From: Symbiodinium natans
Lineage: Eukaryota; Sar; Dinophyceae; Suessiales; Symbiodiniaceae
Assembly (NCBI GenBank): GCA_905221605.1
Contig: CAJNDS010002529.1
Coordinates: 203,660 to 267,659, forward strand
Length of the DNA: 64,000 bases
Reading direction: 5' to 3'
Position 1 is the first letter of the stretch; every line of letters starts with the position of its first letter. The position numbers and the translations under genes are program-made. This document shows, piece by piece, positions 10,535 to 19,714 of the stretch. Under the pieces are notes generated by a model. The model was given only the letters and a program-made list of their open reading frames with translations, was not told the DNA's origin and ran no database searches.

Positions 10535-10632
10535 GGCAAAAGATTGAAATGATGCTTGATCATCGTGCCCCAGATGCTGGCCTTTCCAACAAGGCCAGTG
10601 AACAATCCAGGTGCTTGAAGGAAAACATCAAG
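10535..10632 (+). CDS. Possible exon
   Basis: Plus frame IEMMLDHRAPDAGLSNKASE, then QSRCLKENIKG, with array-derived acceptor AAACCCAG and donor ATCAAG|GGTTTAG. CCCTAAA lies to the left and TTTAGGG to the right. The minus frame is much less protein-like. Product unknown. Confidence 0.4.
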
Positions 10633-10671
10633 GGTTTAGGGTTTAGGGTTTAGGGTTTAGGGTTTAGGGTC

Positions 10672-10793
10672 TAGACCCGGGAGTGACCTAGGATTAAAAG
10701 GGGTGCCCTTTTTGGTTTTGATGGGATTATAAGGGAGCCCCAACCCGAAAAAAAGAAAAACAAAAAAAAGGGCCTACTCCCGGTCCTAGGCTT
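10672..10793. mobile_element. F4 inverted-repeat element
   Basis: Starts TAGACCCGGGAGTGACCTAG and ends CTACTCCCGGTCCTAG. F4 copies: here, 17125-17235, 35233-35343, 37044-37136, 52677-52790, 60617-60727; a left part at 11116-11175. The body contains GTGCCCTTTTTGGTTTAAAG and ATTATAAGGGA. Confidence 0.8.
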
Positions 10794-10849
10794 GGAAAAG
10801 GCTATTTATCATCCTGTGGCATCGGGTGACTTAGCGTGCAGGGTTTAGG

Positions 10850-11041
10850 GTGGCTGCCAACATGTTCCCCAATTGCCCAGGCGCACGAGCATTTAGCCTT
10901 GAAATCCTCAAGTATAGTTTATGTTTTTTTCACAGAATGGCTGACTGCCAAGAAGCCCCAAAAATGGTGCCGCTTACGCTCAAGAAGCTAAGATCTTGGA
11001 AATCTGGGAAGGGGCATGAAGACAGACATGTCCCACTGTAG
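10850..11041 (+). CDS. Short ORF after a strong polypyrimidine acceptor
   Basis: TTTTTTTCACAG directly precedes an ATG at 10937. The frame reads MADCQEAPKMVPLTLKKLRS and stops at 11041, or may splice at CAT|GTCCCA. A polypyrimidine tract and AG just before the ATG is what a spliced-leader acceptor would look like. The same frame is open upstream to 10850. Confidence 0.35.
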   Translation: MAANMFPNCPGARAFSLEILKYSLCFFHRMADCQEAPKMVPLTLKKLRSWKSGKGHEDRHVPL

Positions 11042-11199
11042 TAGGATTCCACGGTTTATTTGTTGCATTCCCTGTCGTAGCGTTACACATAAGAAAGAGA
11101 CCGAAACCCCACTAGACCCAAGAGTAACCTAGAATTAACAGGGTGCCCTTTGGGTGTAAAGAGCTCGGAGAACCTAAACCCTTTAAAACATCCTAACCC

Positions 11200-11730
11200 T
11201 AAACCCTAAGCCTAACCGCTAAACCCTCAAAAAGGGAAGAAGCGAAGCAGAAAACAAAAACCAAAAACCCCACTACCATTTGTCGAAGAACACCCAAAAG
11301 TGCATTTTAAACAAAAAATGATATATGTATATATATATATATATTGCCCTGATAAAGAGGAATATCTTTGTGTTTTTGGGTTTTATTATGCAATTCGTAG
11401 TCCAGAGACCCTAACCTCAAAACCCAAACCCTAAACCCTTAAAAAGGGAAGAACCGAAGCAGAAAAAAGAAGAAAACAAGAAACACTCCAGAGACCAGTA
11501 GCCGAACCCTAAACCCCAAACCCTAAACCCTTGAAAGGGAAGAAGCGACGTACAAACTGTAAATAACTAATAGAACGCTCCAGAGACCAGTAGACGAGCG
11601 CACTAAACCCTTAAAACGGGAAGAAGCGCAGCAAAAAAAGAAAAACAAAAAAAAACAAACAACTCCAACCCTAAACCCTTAAAAGGGAAGAAGCAAAGCA
11701 GAAAGAAAACAAAAAAAAAAACAGAGACCA
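11200..11730. repeat. Degenerate tandem repeat, unit about 80 bp
   Basis: Four to five imperfect units each contain CTAAACCCTTAAAAGGGAAG, then AAGC(G/A)AAGCAGAAA, an A-rich stretch and CAGAGACCAGTAGCCGAGC. Copies lie near 11222, 11440, 11525, 11605 and 11670. A (TA)n run at 11322-11345 interrupts it. No gene seen. Confidence 0.7.
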
Positions 11731-11734
11731 GTAG

Positions 11735-14700
11735 CCGAGCGCAACATTCGGATCTCGCCCGTGACGTGGTCGAACACGACCTCGCCGGCGGGCCTTGGTC
11801 TGGCCGGCTTGGAGCAGTCTTGGGATTTAGGGTTTAGGGTTTAGGGTTTAGGGGTTAGGGTTGAGAGAACTCTGGCCGCAGCTAGTCCTCTGCAGTGCTG
11901 CTTGAAACCCTAAACCCTGAAGCCCTAAACCCTGAACCCTAAACCCGAAATCCCTAAACCCCAAACCCCTACACCCCTAAACCCTAAACCCTGAAACCCC
12001 TAAACCCGAAATTCCGGGAGGTTCATGGCTACTTATAACCCCAATAACAAGTTGTACCAATAAGCCCTCTAAGTCCCCTAAACCCTAAACCCTAAACCCT
12101 AAACCCTAAACCCTAAACCCTAAACCCTAAACCCTAAATATGTTATAAGTCGACTTGAAACCCTAAGGATCCATGTACCTATATAGCATATACTTGGGCC
12201 CTAAAGCAATTCCCTTTAAGGCCCAAGTATACACTATGTAGGTACATGGATCCTAAGGGACAATTGGGGTCAGAAGTACCCATGACCCTCCGTGCAGATC
12301 TTAGCCAGCCAGCATGCTTTTCGTAGAGATAACCTTCTGGCTCTGTCGCAAAAAGTAGTGAGAAAGGCAAACTCGAAGGTCTACTTCACTATAGTTACAC
12401 GGGGAAATATGGGCCTTCTTATTGCGGAACCTGTCGCGTATATACCCCATGAAACTCCATACTTCAGAATTGCACGCTCGGCCAAGCAGCAGTTGCCAAC
12501 TTTGATACCGACGTGGGTCTGCGGCCATCGATGGGGCGACGGGAGGGGTTCATCGTGAGTTTGAGGGCTTGAGCTCCAGGGACTTAGCCTACAGACACCA
12601 ACAGGGTTTAGGGTTTAGGGTTTAGGTTTAGGGTTTAGGGTATAGGGCAACACCCATGCGTTCAGCCTAAAGCGTTCGAAGTGCGACTCAAAACCTACAC
12701 AGTTGAACGCAGCGGCCTGGAAGCCGAGGTGAAAGAAACCCGAAGTGTAGCTTATGGCTTGAGGCGTGAAAGCTTCATCTACGGCGTAGGTAGACCCAGC
12801 CGCCCCTCAAGATAGCCCCGGGGCTGAGAGTTTAGGGGTTAGGGAGTTTAGGGAGTTTAGGGAGTTTAGGGAGTTTAGGGAGTTTAGGGAGTTTAGGGAG
12901 TTTAGGGAGTTTAAGGAGTTTAGGGAGTTCAGGGTAGTTCAGGGTCTGGAGGAGTTTAGATTTCGCGCCGCTGCCAGAAGGAATCGACATGAGTGTCCGG
13001 GAGAATGTGCCTGCTTTTGAGGTTCTACCCTTCTTCTCAAGAGGGGTTGCCCAGAACCCAACATATGTCCCTACCTGCCTAGAATTTTTTCTTTGGGGAC
13101 ACAAGACCTCAAGCCCCTCGTTTGACCCCCCTAAACCCTTCAACCTGCACTGCTGGCTGAATCCCCCTATTAAGGGCTGTTAGTGTAAGTCCTGAGTAAG
13201 GATTATAACAGGGGATACTCTAAACCCTATTAAGGACTGTTGGTATAAGGGGGAACATCCCAACGTGGCCTTCGGGTAGTCCAGGCACCTGGTAAAGGAG
13301 GCTGTAGTGCCTCCTTGGACATGTGCAGGGGTCTCTGCGCGGAAGTATAGGGCTCTCCGCTGAGGTCGGGCTTACAGGGCTTTAGGGGCAGTGCCGGGAA
13401 CCTTGCCTTCATAGCTTATCCCTCAACCCTAAACCCTAAACCCTATACCCTTTTCACAACCAAGGGGGGAACCCTCCTGCGTATAGGGTTTAGGGTTTAG
13501 GATTTAGGGTTTAGGGTTTAGGGTTCTCCGACTTCTCAAAATATCTTGAACGCACCAAGCCCGAAGCCTCAGCAGAAGCCTCCCAGACCCCGTCAGAGCG
13601 CCGAAGGAACTCCAACCTGAACCTACTATTTGCTTGAGAATCTCACAAACATAGAAGATAAGAATCCCCACAAGGCCCTTATTAACTTTTCGGTGGTCCT
13701 TAAGCAATTTGTAGGAAACGGATGCAGGGGCCTCCCACAAAAACTGAGAAAACCCCAAGCCCCAGCCCCGAAAGTCCCGAACGGTGGCGCTGACCCGAGT
13801 TCGGGGCCGGGTTGGTAGATGTTTGGGTTTAGGGTTTAGGGTTCAGGGCTTAGGGTTTAGGGTTTATAGGGTTAGGGTCGATCGGGCTTCTGTTCTGGCG
13901 ATGAATTTTGTGATTAGGGCAAACCCTAACCCCTAAACCCTAAACCCTCAATCCTAAACCCTAAACCCTAAACACTAAACTACAACGAGCCCTGAAGATC
14001 CGCAATGCGCTCGAGCCACGGTCCCCGGAGCGCGTTCTCATACATGGAGCCATTGGACCCGCCTTATAAGGGTGGGTAGTTGAGGGCTTCTGAAAGTTTG
14101 GGGCTTGGGGTTTAGGGTTTAGGGTTTAGGGTTTGGGTTCGGGCGTTCAGCTTGCTTCCGCTAGGGTTCTGGTCAGATTTGGGTTTTGTTGCCACAACTC
14201 TTGTGGGCTTTGGGACTTAGGGTTCAGGGTTCAGGGTTTAGGGTTCAGGGTTTAGGGTTAAGGGTTTAGGGTTTAGGGTTTAGGGTCTAGGGTTTAGAGC
14301 TCAGGCTGCAGATGAGAACCCGTATTCGCGAAACCCTTCACCGTGCTGCGTGACCCTAAACCCTAAACCCTAAACCCTAAACCCGAAACCCTAAACCCTA
14401 ACCCCAAACCTAGGGTGTCTAGGTTCAGCGTGATGGGAGAGGGGGGGGGGGGGGGGGGTGCTGTCTAGAAATGCTTAGGACCGAAATCTGGGCCCAAACC
14501 TCTCCGGTTTGGGGTTTACGGCTTTGGAGTTTAGGAACCCCGCCCCACACCCCCATCCCGTAAATTTGTAACATTTCAAACCATGGAAAAAAGCTACAAA
14601 CTACAGAAAGACGAATTACGAAATACAACCTCAAGGAGGTCGAAGTCCGAATTTGCGAACGAGAACTTGCGGGGCTCTGCAACGAAAACTAAGCCCCAAA

Positions 14701-15320
14701 CCCTAAACCCTAAACCCTAAGCCCTAAACCCTAAACCCTAAATCCTAAACCCTAAACCCTAATTAAACCCTAATTAAACCCGAACACTTGGTTCAACTCC
14801 GGAGTCCCCACCATTTCTGATGGATCAAAGGCCTTCAGGTGCACCCTGAACCTAAATCTAAGGTTGGAGGTTCATGGCGACTGGTAACCCCGCTTAGGGT
14901 TTAGGGTTTAGGGTTTAGGGTTCAGGGTTCAGGGTTCAGGGTTCAGGGTTCAGGGTTCAGGGTTTAGGGTTTAGGGTTATAACCACAGTTATGAGTTTAC
15001 TTAAAACCTGCTTAGGGGACTTAGGGGACTTTGGGGGGCTATACGTGCAGGCTGGCATGGGCCCTTAGCATGGTCCCTCACCCTTGTTTAGAGGGGTTTA
15101 ACGGGATCCGAAGTATGTGCCCTTAGTATGTGTACTGTATACAAGGGTTCTGTACCAGGGGACCCGAAGTAAGGGTCCATACTTCGGATCCCCTACTAAA
15201 CCCTAAACCCTGAATCCCCAAAAGGTGGGTGTTTATGGGGTCTGGGCTCCTGGCATATGTTGCAAGGATTGTCGGGCAGGCCGTTGTACTGCAAGATCTC
15301 CTCGGAAGAGGCTTAGGATC
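11735..15320 (-). CDS. Cluster of candidate exons, one unidentified minus-strand gene
   Basis: From 5' to 3' on the minus strand the open patches are: 15210-15320 EEILQYNGLPDNPCNICQEP; 14790-14860 LKAFDPSEMVGTPELNQVFG; 14630-14695 PRKFSFANSDFDLLE, then GTTGTA; 14302-14350 TQHGEGFREYGFSSA; 14000-14080 MYENALRGPWLERIADLQ; 13638-13738 SVSYKLLKDHRKVNKGLVGI, then ATA|GTAGGT; 13280-13400 RRHYSLLYQVPGLPEGH; 11735-11822 GEVVFDHVTGEIRMLRSATG. Several end at G|GTTTAGGG or begin after CCCTAA-derived AG. Some patches are open on the plus strand as well. No family recognised; joins not solved. Confidence 0.4.
12169..12256. mobile_element. F6 foldback element
   Basis: A near-perfect palindromic element: GGATCCATGTACC at the left pairs with GGTACATGGATCC at the right, with inner arms ATACTTGGGCC and GGCCCAAGTAT. 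Other copies: 5349-5437 and about 30497-30592. Confidence 0.85.
12298..12818 (+). CDS. Two candidate exons on the plus strand
   Basis: Exon-like 12298-12554: after CTCCGTGCAG it reads NLLALSQKVVRKANSKVYFT, then GNMGLLIAEPVAYIPHETPY, and meets a consensus donor GTGAGT at 12555. Exon-like 12663 to about 12790: KAFEVRLKTYTVERSGLEAE, then YGLRRESFIYGV, with a GTAGGT donor candidate. Product unknown; the phase of the join is not solved. This lies inside the span of the minus-strand cluster, so either that is two genes or these are nested. Confidence 0.45.
12831..12932 (+). repeat. 9-bp variant array GGGAGTTTA
   Basis: About eleven tandem copies of GGGAGTTTA, a telomere unit lengthened by two bases. 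It produces a false PKL repeat in the minus frame. Confidence 0.9.
12989..13190. other. Patch open on both strands
   Basis: Plus frame SVRENVPAFEVLPFFSRGVA; minus frame VGTYVGFWATPLEKKGRTSK. One is a shadow. Possible exon of either neighbouring cluster. Confidence 0.3.
13168..13264. mobile_element. F1 inverted-repeat element, left arm diverged
   Basis: The right arm AAGGACTGTTGGTATAAGGG and GGGAACATCCCAA are intact. F1 copies: full or nearly so at 42998-43093, 57832-57934, 62839-62938 and 34533-34743 (two in tandem); diverged at 5966-6066 and here; partial at 15385-15476, 16125-16176, 16403-16434 and 55659-55700. Confidence 0.75.
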
Positions 15321-16124
15321 CAAGGGTAAGATGCCAGGTTTGGGGTTTAAGGGTTTAGGGATGTAGGTTGGGATATGACCCCGTATACGAGCAGTCCTTA
15401 GGGATTATGATAAGGGGGAACTATAATCCCTGTTCAGGGCTGTTTGTAAGTATAAGGGGGGAACATTCCAAGGTGTTGTATCCGAAGCTGAAGGTCAAGA
15501 ACGAATCCCAATAAAGCCCTTACCAGTCGGAAGGGACACAAGTTCCCCTTTTCGGATCCTTTATTATTTATTATATATATATATATATATATCAAAACAC
15601 ACACATACACACACACGCACACACACACACACATATGTCTAGTACGGCACCCTTAGAATAAGGACCCCAAAAGGACCCTAATTTAGAGAACTACCTATGC
15701 GTGTCTCGACATCTTTGACTTTGGCTAGATATATGGTTCTTAAGTGGGGGGAGTGTGCAACACAGGGACTACTCCCTAAAAGCCCCTAAGCTTCCCTATA
15801 ATTCCCTGAGGTTCCCTAGGTACCTGCCCCCCAGGAGCCCCCCCCCCCCCCCCCCCCCCCCGTCCCTGAAGGGCCCTAAAGTTAGGGCTGGGGGGCGGAA
15901 GGTTCGTCCCAAGCCCATGTTCTTGCAGTGAAGGATTTAGGGCCTAGGGTCTCGGGTCTAGGGTTTCCCACCAAAGGTAAGTTTAGGTGTTCTAGAATTC
16001 GGTTCTGAGATTAACCCGAATGGCCCTTAAGGCCCTCTGGAAATGTCCTTAGAATATGAATCCAACAAGGGAAAATATACAATATCCCAAGCTCCTACCC
16101 AGTTAAGGACTCTTGTTGCGTTGG
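15321..16124. other. Repeat stretch with microsatellites
   Basis: Holds a partial F1 element (15385-15476), a (TA)n tract at 15572-15593 followed by a (CA)n tract at 15596-15632, and a run of about 22 C at 15839-15861. No supported gene. The minus frame at 15480-15530 reads FLTFSFGYN and is too short to call. Confidence 0.6.
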
Positions 16125-16434
16125 GATGTTCTTCCCTTATACTAACAGTCCTTAGTAGGAATTAGAGTAGGGGGAGAAAGAGGTCAGGACTGCTTTTGGA
16201 AAAAAAGCTGGAAAGGGGCCTTCATTCGCTGACCACTTTGCACGAATGAGGGTTTAGGGTTTAGGGTTTAGGGTTTAGGGTTAAGGGTTTGGGGTTTGGA
16301 AAGCCAAAAAACTTGAGCTTGACCGCAACACCTCCTTGCTGGTCCGTCAGCAACTGCTACTCTGCAAAAGATCAGCTTGCTTGAAAAGCACAATCGTTAC
16401 TAAGGACTGTTAGTATAAGGGGGAACATCCCAAC
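16125..16434. mobile_element. Two F1 arms flanking coding-like sequence
   Basis: A left F1 arm (TTGGGATGTTC through ACTAACAGTCCTTAGTAGGA, 16125-16176) and a right arm (AAGGACTGTTAGTATAAGGG, 16403-16434) are inverted and lie about 225 bp apart; in intact F1 copies they are about 10-15 bp apart. The material between holds an array (16250-16292) and two plus-strand exon-like frames. Confidence 0.6.
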
Positions 16435-18478
16435 ATGGACCCTGCAACCCCAGAGCAAAAATTGTAAAAAATACCACCTAGGCCCCATACCTAAACCCTA
16501 AACCCTAAACCCTAAACCCTAGACCCTAGACCCTAAACCCCAGACCCTAAACCCTAAACCCTAAAACCCTGTCCAAGCGTCCGCCAGGCGCCTCGCTGGC
16601 CGCTTCATCATCTCCCGCCTTGGCTGGGGTTTATGGGGTTTAGGGTTTATGGGGTTTGGGGTTTAGGGTTTAGGGTTTAGGGTTTAGGGTAGGGGTGGGC
16701 CATGGGTTTGCCCTACTACCCCTCCCTCTATACTAGCCCCTCTAGGCTAGCCCCCCTTAAATAACCTTAATTAGGCTTAACTAGCCCTGCATAGCCTTAG
16801 TTGCACCACTTGTGAACTAAACCCTAAACCCTAAACCCTAAACCCTAAACCCTAAACCCTAAACCCTAAACCCTAAACCCTAAACCCTAAACCCTAAACC
16901 CTACGCCGGGGTGCCAAGCAGGCCTACCGGAGCAGGTCGCAGTCCAAGCTTGCGCCCAGGAGGCGGCGTCCTGGCACGAAAGCGCTGCCGGCAATTTCGA
17001 AGACAAAAACCCTACCTGGGACTCTTAGGGTTTAGGGTTTTAGGGTTTAGGGTTTAGGGTTTAGGGTCTAGGGTCTAGGGTTTAGGGTTTAGGGTTTAGG
17101 GGTTTAGGGTTTAGGGTTTAGGGTCTAGACCCAGGAGTAACCTAGGAATAAAAAAAGTGCCCTTTTGGGTTTAAAGAGGCTTGCGAGGGACCCTAAACCC
17201 TAAAAAAGTGAATAAGGGCCCACTGTGGGCCCTGGTTTTTCCTACAGTTTAGTAGTAGCTACCTTTCTGAAGTAGTAGGTATGACCCGGGGTAAACCGAC
17301 CCAGACCGCTTCATCAAGGTCATTATGTTTTTTAGGGTTTATGTTTAGGGTCTAGGGTCTGGGGTTTAGGGTTTAGGGTTCAGGGTTTAGGGTTTAGGGT
17401 AAACCCTAACCCCTAAACCCTAAACCCCAAACCCCAAACCCTAAACCCGGCTGAAGGCTTATGTTTCGTGCTGGGCTTCGGATTGAAATAAGGTCACGAC
17501 TGCCAACCCTCTCTAACCAACCGATGTATACAGGCACAGCGTGTCCCCATTGAAGGGTTTAGGGTTTAGGGTTTAGGGTTTAGGGTTTAGGGTTTAGGGC
17601 TTAGGGGTTAGGTCTCCACCCTGAGTTTCAAAACCGCTTCGGTCTCGCCGTGCCTGACCAGTATCATCAATGGAACAGCAGTCAGTATACTAAGGGACCA
17701 TGTAACTACCCTTAGATATAATAAGGACCCCAACAAGTTACCCCTGATTCGTAGGGAACACCCTAGCCCAAAAAAAGGTTAACCTTTGATATATAGTAGG
17801 GTTCGGTATGACCAGAAAGGTTAACGGTGAACTACCCAGCCTTTAAGAACTCCTCAAGACCCCAAATACCACAGCAGCTCTCGGCTTCGAGCGGCGGTCC
17901 CGTTGCGGATCTAGCTGCGCTCCCGACCCATCTACAAGATGTGAGCCCGGATCAGGGTTTAGGGTTTAGGGTTTAGGGTTTTTGCGGTTTCAGAGATGGC
18001 CATCAGAGGGTGGGGTCCAGGGTTGAAGGGCAACGTAGGGTTTGGGGGATACGTTAGGGGCCTCAGGTTCCTAACCCCAACAACCCCAAACCCAGGGTTT
18101 TGGGTGGGGGGGGGTTCAAGGTTCAAGAGGCTTTGACTCAGGGTTCAGGGGTTTTGGGACTACTTGAAGGTTCATGGGTGGTGATAAGCAAGGTTCTGAG
18201 CACCGCCCCCTCTCCCCCCAATCAAGCTTATACCCTAAACCCTAAACCCTAAACCCTAAATACGACGACCCAGGAACCTCCTTGTAAAACCTAGGAATGG
18301 AGCTCAGGGCTTGCCGGGGACTGAATTTTTAATAAACGCTAAACCCTAAACCCTAAACCCTAAACCCGGTCAGCTCGGTGTGCCTGCTCCGGCTGGAACT
18401 TCGAAGATGCTGGTGAGCAGACCTCCCCGCGGCGCAAATGAGGCGCTCGTGATTTGGGGTCTTACCCTCCGGGTCCAC
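16190..18478 (+). CDS. Cluster of candidate exons, one unidentified plus-strand gene
   Basis: Plus frames: 16190-16249 AFGKKAGKGPSFADHFARM, then G|GTTTAG; 16297-16400 KKLELDRNTSLLVRQQLLLC; 16571-16624 VQASARRLAGRFIISRLG; 16910-17018 LPEQVAVQACAQEAASWHES, then AGNFEDKNPTWDS; 17460-17540 FRAGLRIEIRSRLPTLSNQP; 17612-17685 FKTASVSPCLTSIINGTAVS; 17873-17952 SSGGPVADLAALPTHLQDVS, then CAGG|GTTTAG; 18370-18477 KMLVSRPPRGANEALVIWGL, then GTACCT. Five of these are followed directly by a TTTAGGG array. No family recognised; splice phases not checked throughout. Confidence 0.42.
16809..16902 (-). repeat. Perfect CCCTAAA array
   Basis: About 13 uninterrupted CCCTAAA units in the putative intron before the exon-like patch at 16910. 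Confidence 0.95.
17125..17235. mobile_element. F4 element
   Basis: Starts TAGACCCAGGAGTAACCTAG and ends with CTGTGGGCCCTGG; the body GTGCCCTTTTGGGTTTAAAG matches the other F4 copies. It adjoins an array at its left end. Confidence 0.75.
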
Positions 18479-18487
18479 GTACCTTGC

Positions 18488-19260
18488 TACCCAATAGACC
18501 AGGTTAGACAGATTCCTGACGATTCGTCAGGCACCCTGGCTACGTCAACTTCCTGTTGATACGTCAGAACGTTGTTCTGTCGAAACGTCAGAACCAAAAA
18601 ACACAAATTCAGTTGAAATCCAATCCCCCCAAAATGTCGAATTCGTCAGATGAATCACGATTTCGACAACAGACGGCCTGGTCGGATGCCCCCGTCACCA
18701 GACGAAACTCGCTCGAAGTTTCGCCTAAACTTCCGCTGCTGGCACCGGCAATTTGATAGTAGTTTCGTCTGCGAAAACGGGCTTCCAGAGAAAGTTTGAT
18801 AGAAGTTTCGGGGCGGTGACAGAGGAAGTTTGATGGGAGTTTTGCTTTGGGGGGGGGGGCATCTGTGGAAGTTTTCGTGTCCTGTTTTGAGTGTGATCTT
18901 AACAGGTAGAGGTAATTCTTCAGATCTTGCTGTGGGTGGTCTAGCACACATATATGAGTTGGGGGGGGGGGGGGGCATCTGTGGAAGTTTTCGTGTCCTG
19001 CTTTGAATGTGATCTTAACAGGTAAAGGTAATTCTTCAGATCTTTCTGGGTGATCTAACACACATATATGAGTTGGGGGGGGGGGGGCAGCTGTGGAAGT
19101 TTTCGTGTCCTGTTTTGAGTGTGATCTTAACAGGTAAAGGTAATTCTTCTGATCTTTCTGGGTGAAAAAAGGAGTCACTCATCAATCCTGGTATACAACA
19201 CGAAACTATCACACCGCTTCGCATGGTGAAATTCTGGGTGATCTTAGCAGCAATTCCTGA
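18488..19260. repeat. Dispersed element with GACGAATCGTC and GGAAGTTT motifs plus a 115-bp tandem repeat
   Basis: The left end ACCCAATAGACCAGGTTAGA has an inverted counterpart at about 30420-30445. The body carries repeated GACGATTCGTCAG/GAATTCGTCAG motifs and GGAAGTTTGAT blocks. From about 18855 to 19165 there are three tandem units of about 115 bp, each with GGAAGTTTTCGTGTCCTG, AGTGTGATCTTAACAGGTA, CACATATATGAG and a G run of 7-15. Open minus frames here are repeat artefacts. Confidence 0.7.
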
Positions 19261-19316
19261 GAGATCTTCGATTGCTCTTTTTGCAAAGAGGTGTTCCGGG
19301 GTAATTCTTCGAAGCG

Positions 19317-19430
19317 GTTTAGGGTTTAGGGTTTAGGGTTTAGGGTTTAGGGTTTAGGGTTTAGGGTTTAGGGTTTAGGGTTTAGGGTTTAGGGTTTAGG
19401 GTTTAGGGTTTAGGGTTTAGGGTTTAGGAT
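19317..19430 (+). repeat. Perfect TTTAGGG array
   Basis: About 16 uninterrupted units downstream of the gene ending at 19715. Confidence 0.95.
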
Positions 19431-19714
19431 TTATAGGGTTTGAACCCTGAACCCTGAACCATAACCTCAGTCTTGCTACATTTCATGAGTGACTATGTTG
19501 CACAAAAGCTCTTCCTCTCTTCTTCTCTCTCAAAGGTGTGTCTTGCTGTGTCTCCATCCACGAAGAAGTCATCCATCCTGGCACAGGGCTTCTGGCAGTG
19601 CTTCAAGAAAACACAGGACTCTCTATACTTTGTTGGGGCTTTGGTTTTTGAATTTAAGTTTAAGGCCAAGGGTAGAGTGTAGTGAAAGGGGAGTTCTTGT
19701 GCACAGCTTCTTTC

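Noticed and set aside
18609-19178. 189-codon minus ORF with repeated PPPTHICVLDHP
   Set aside because: Product of the 115-bp tandem repeat and its C runs; the frame shifts among units and does not look like a conserved protein.
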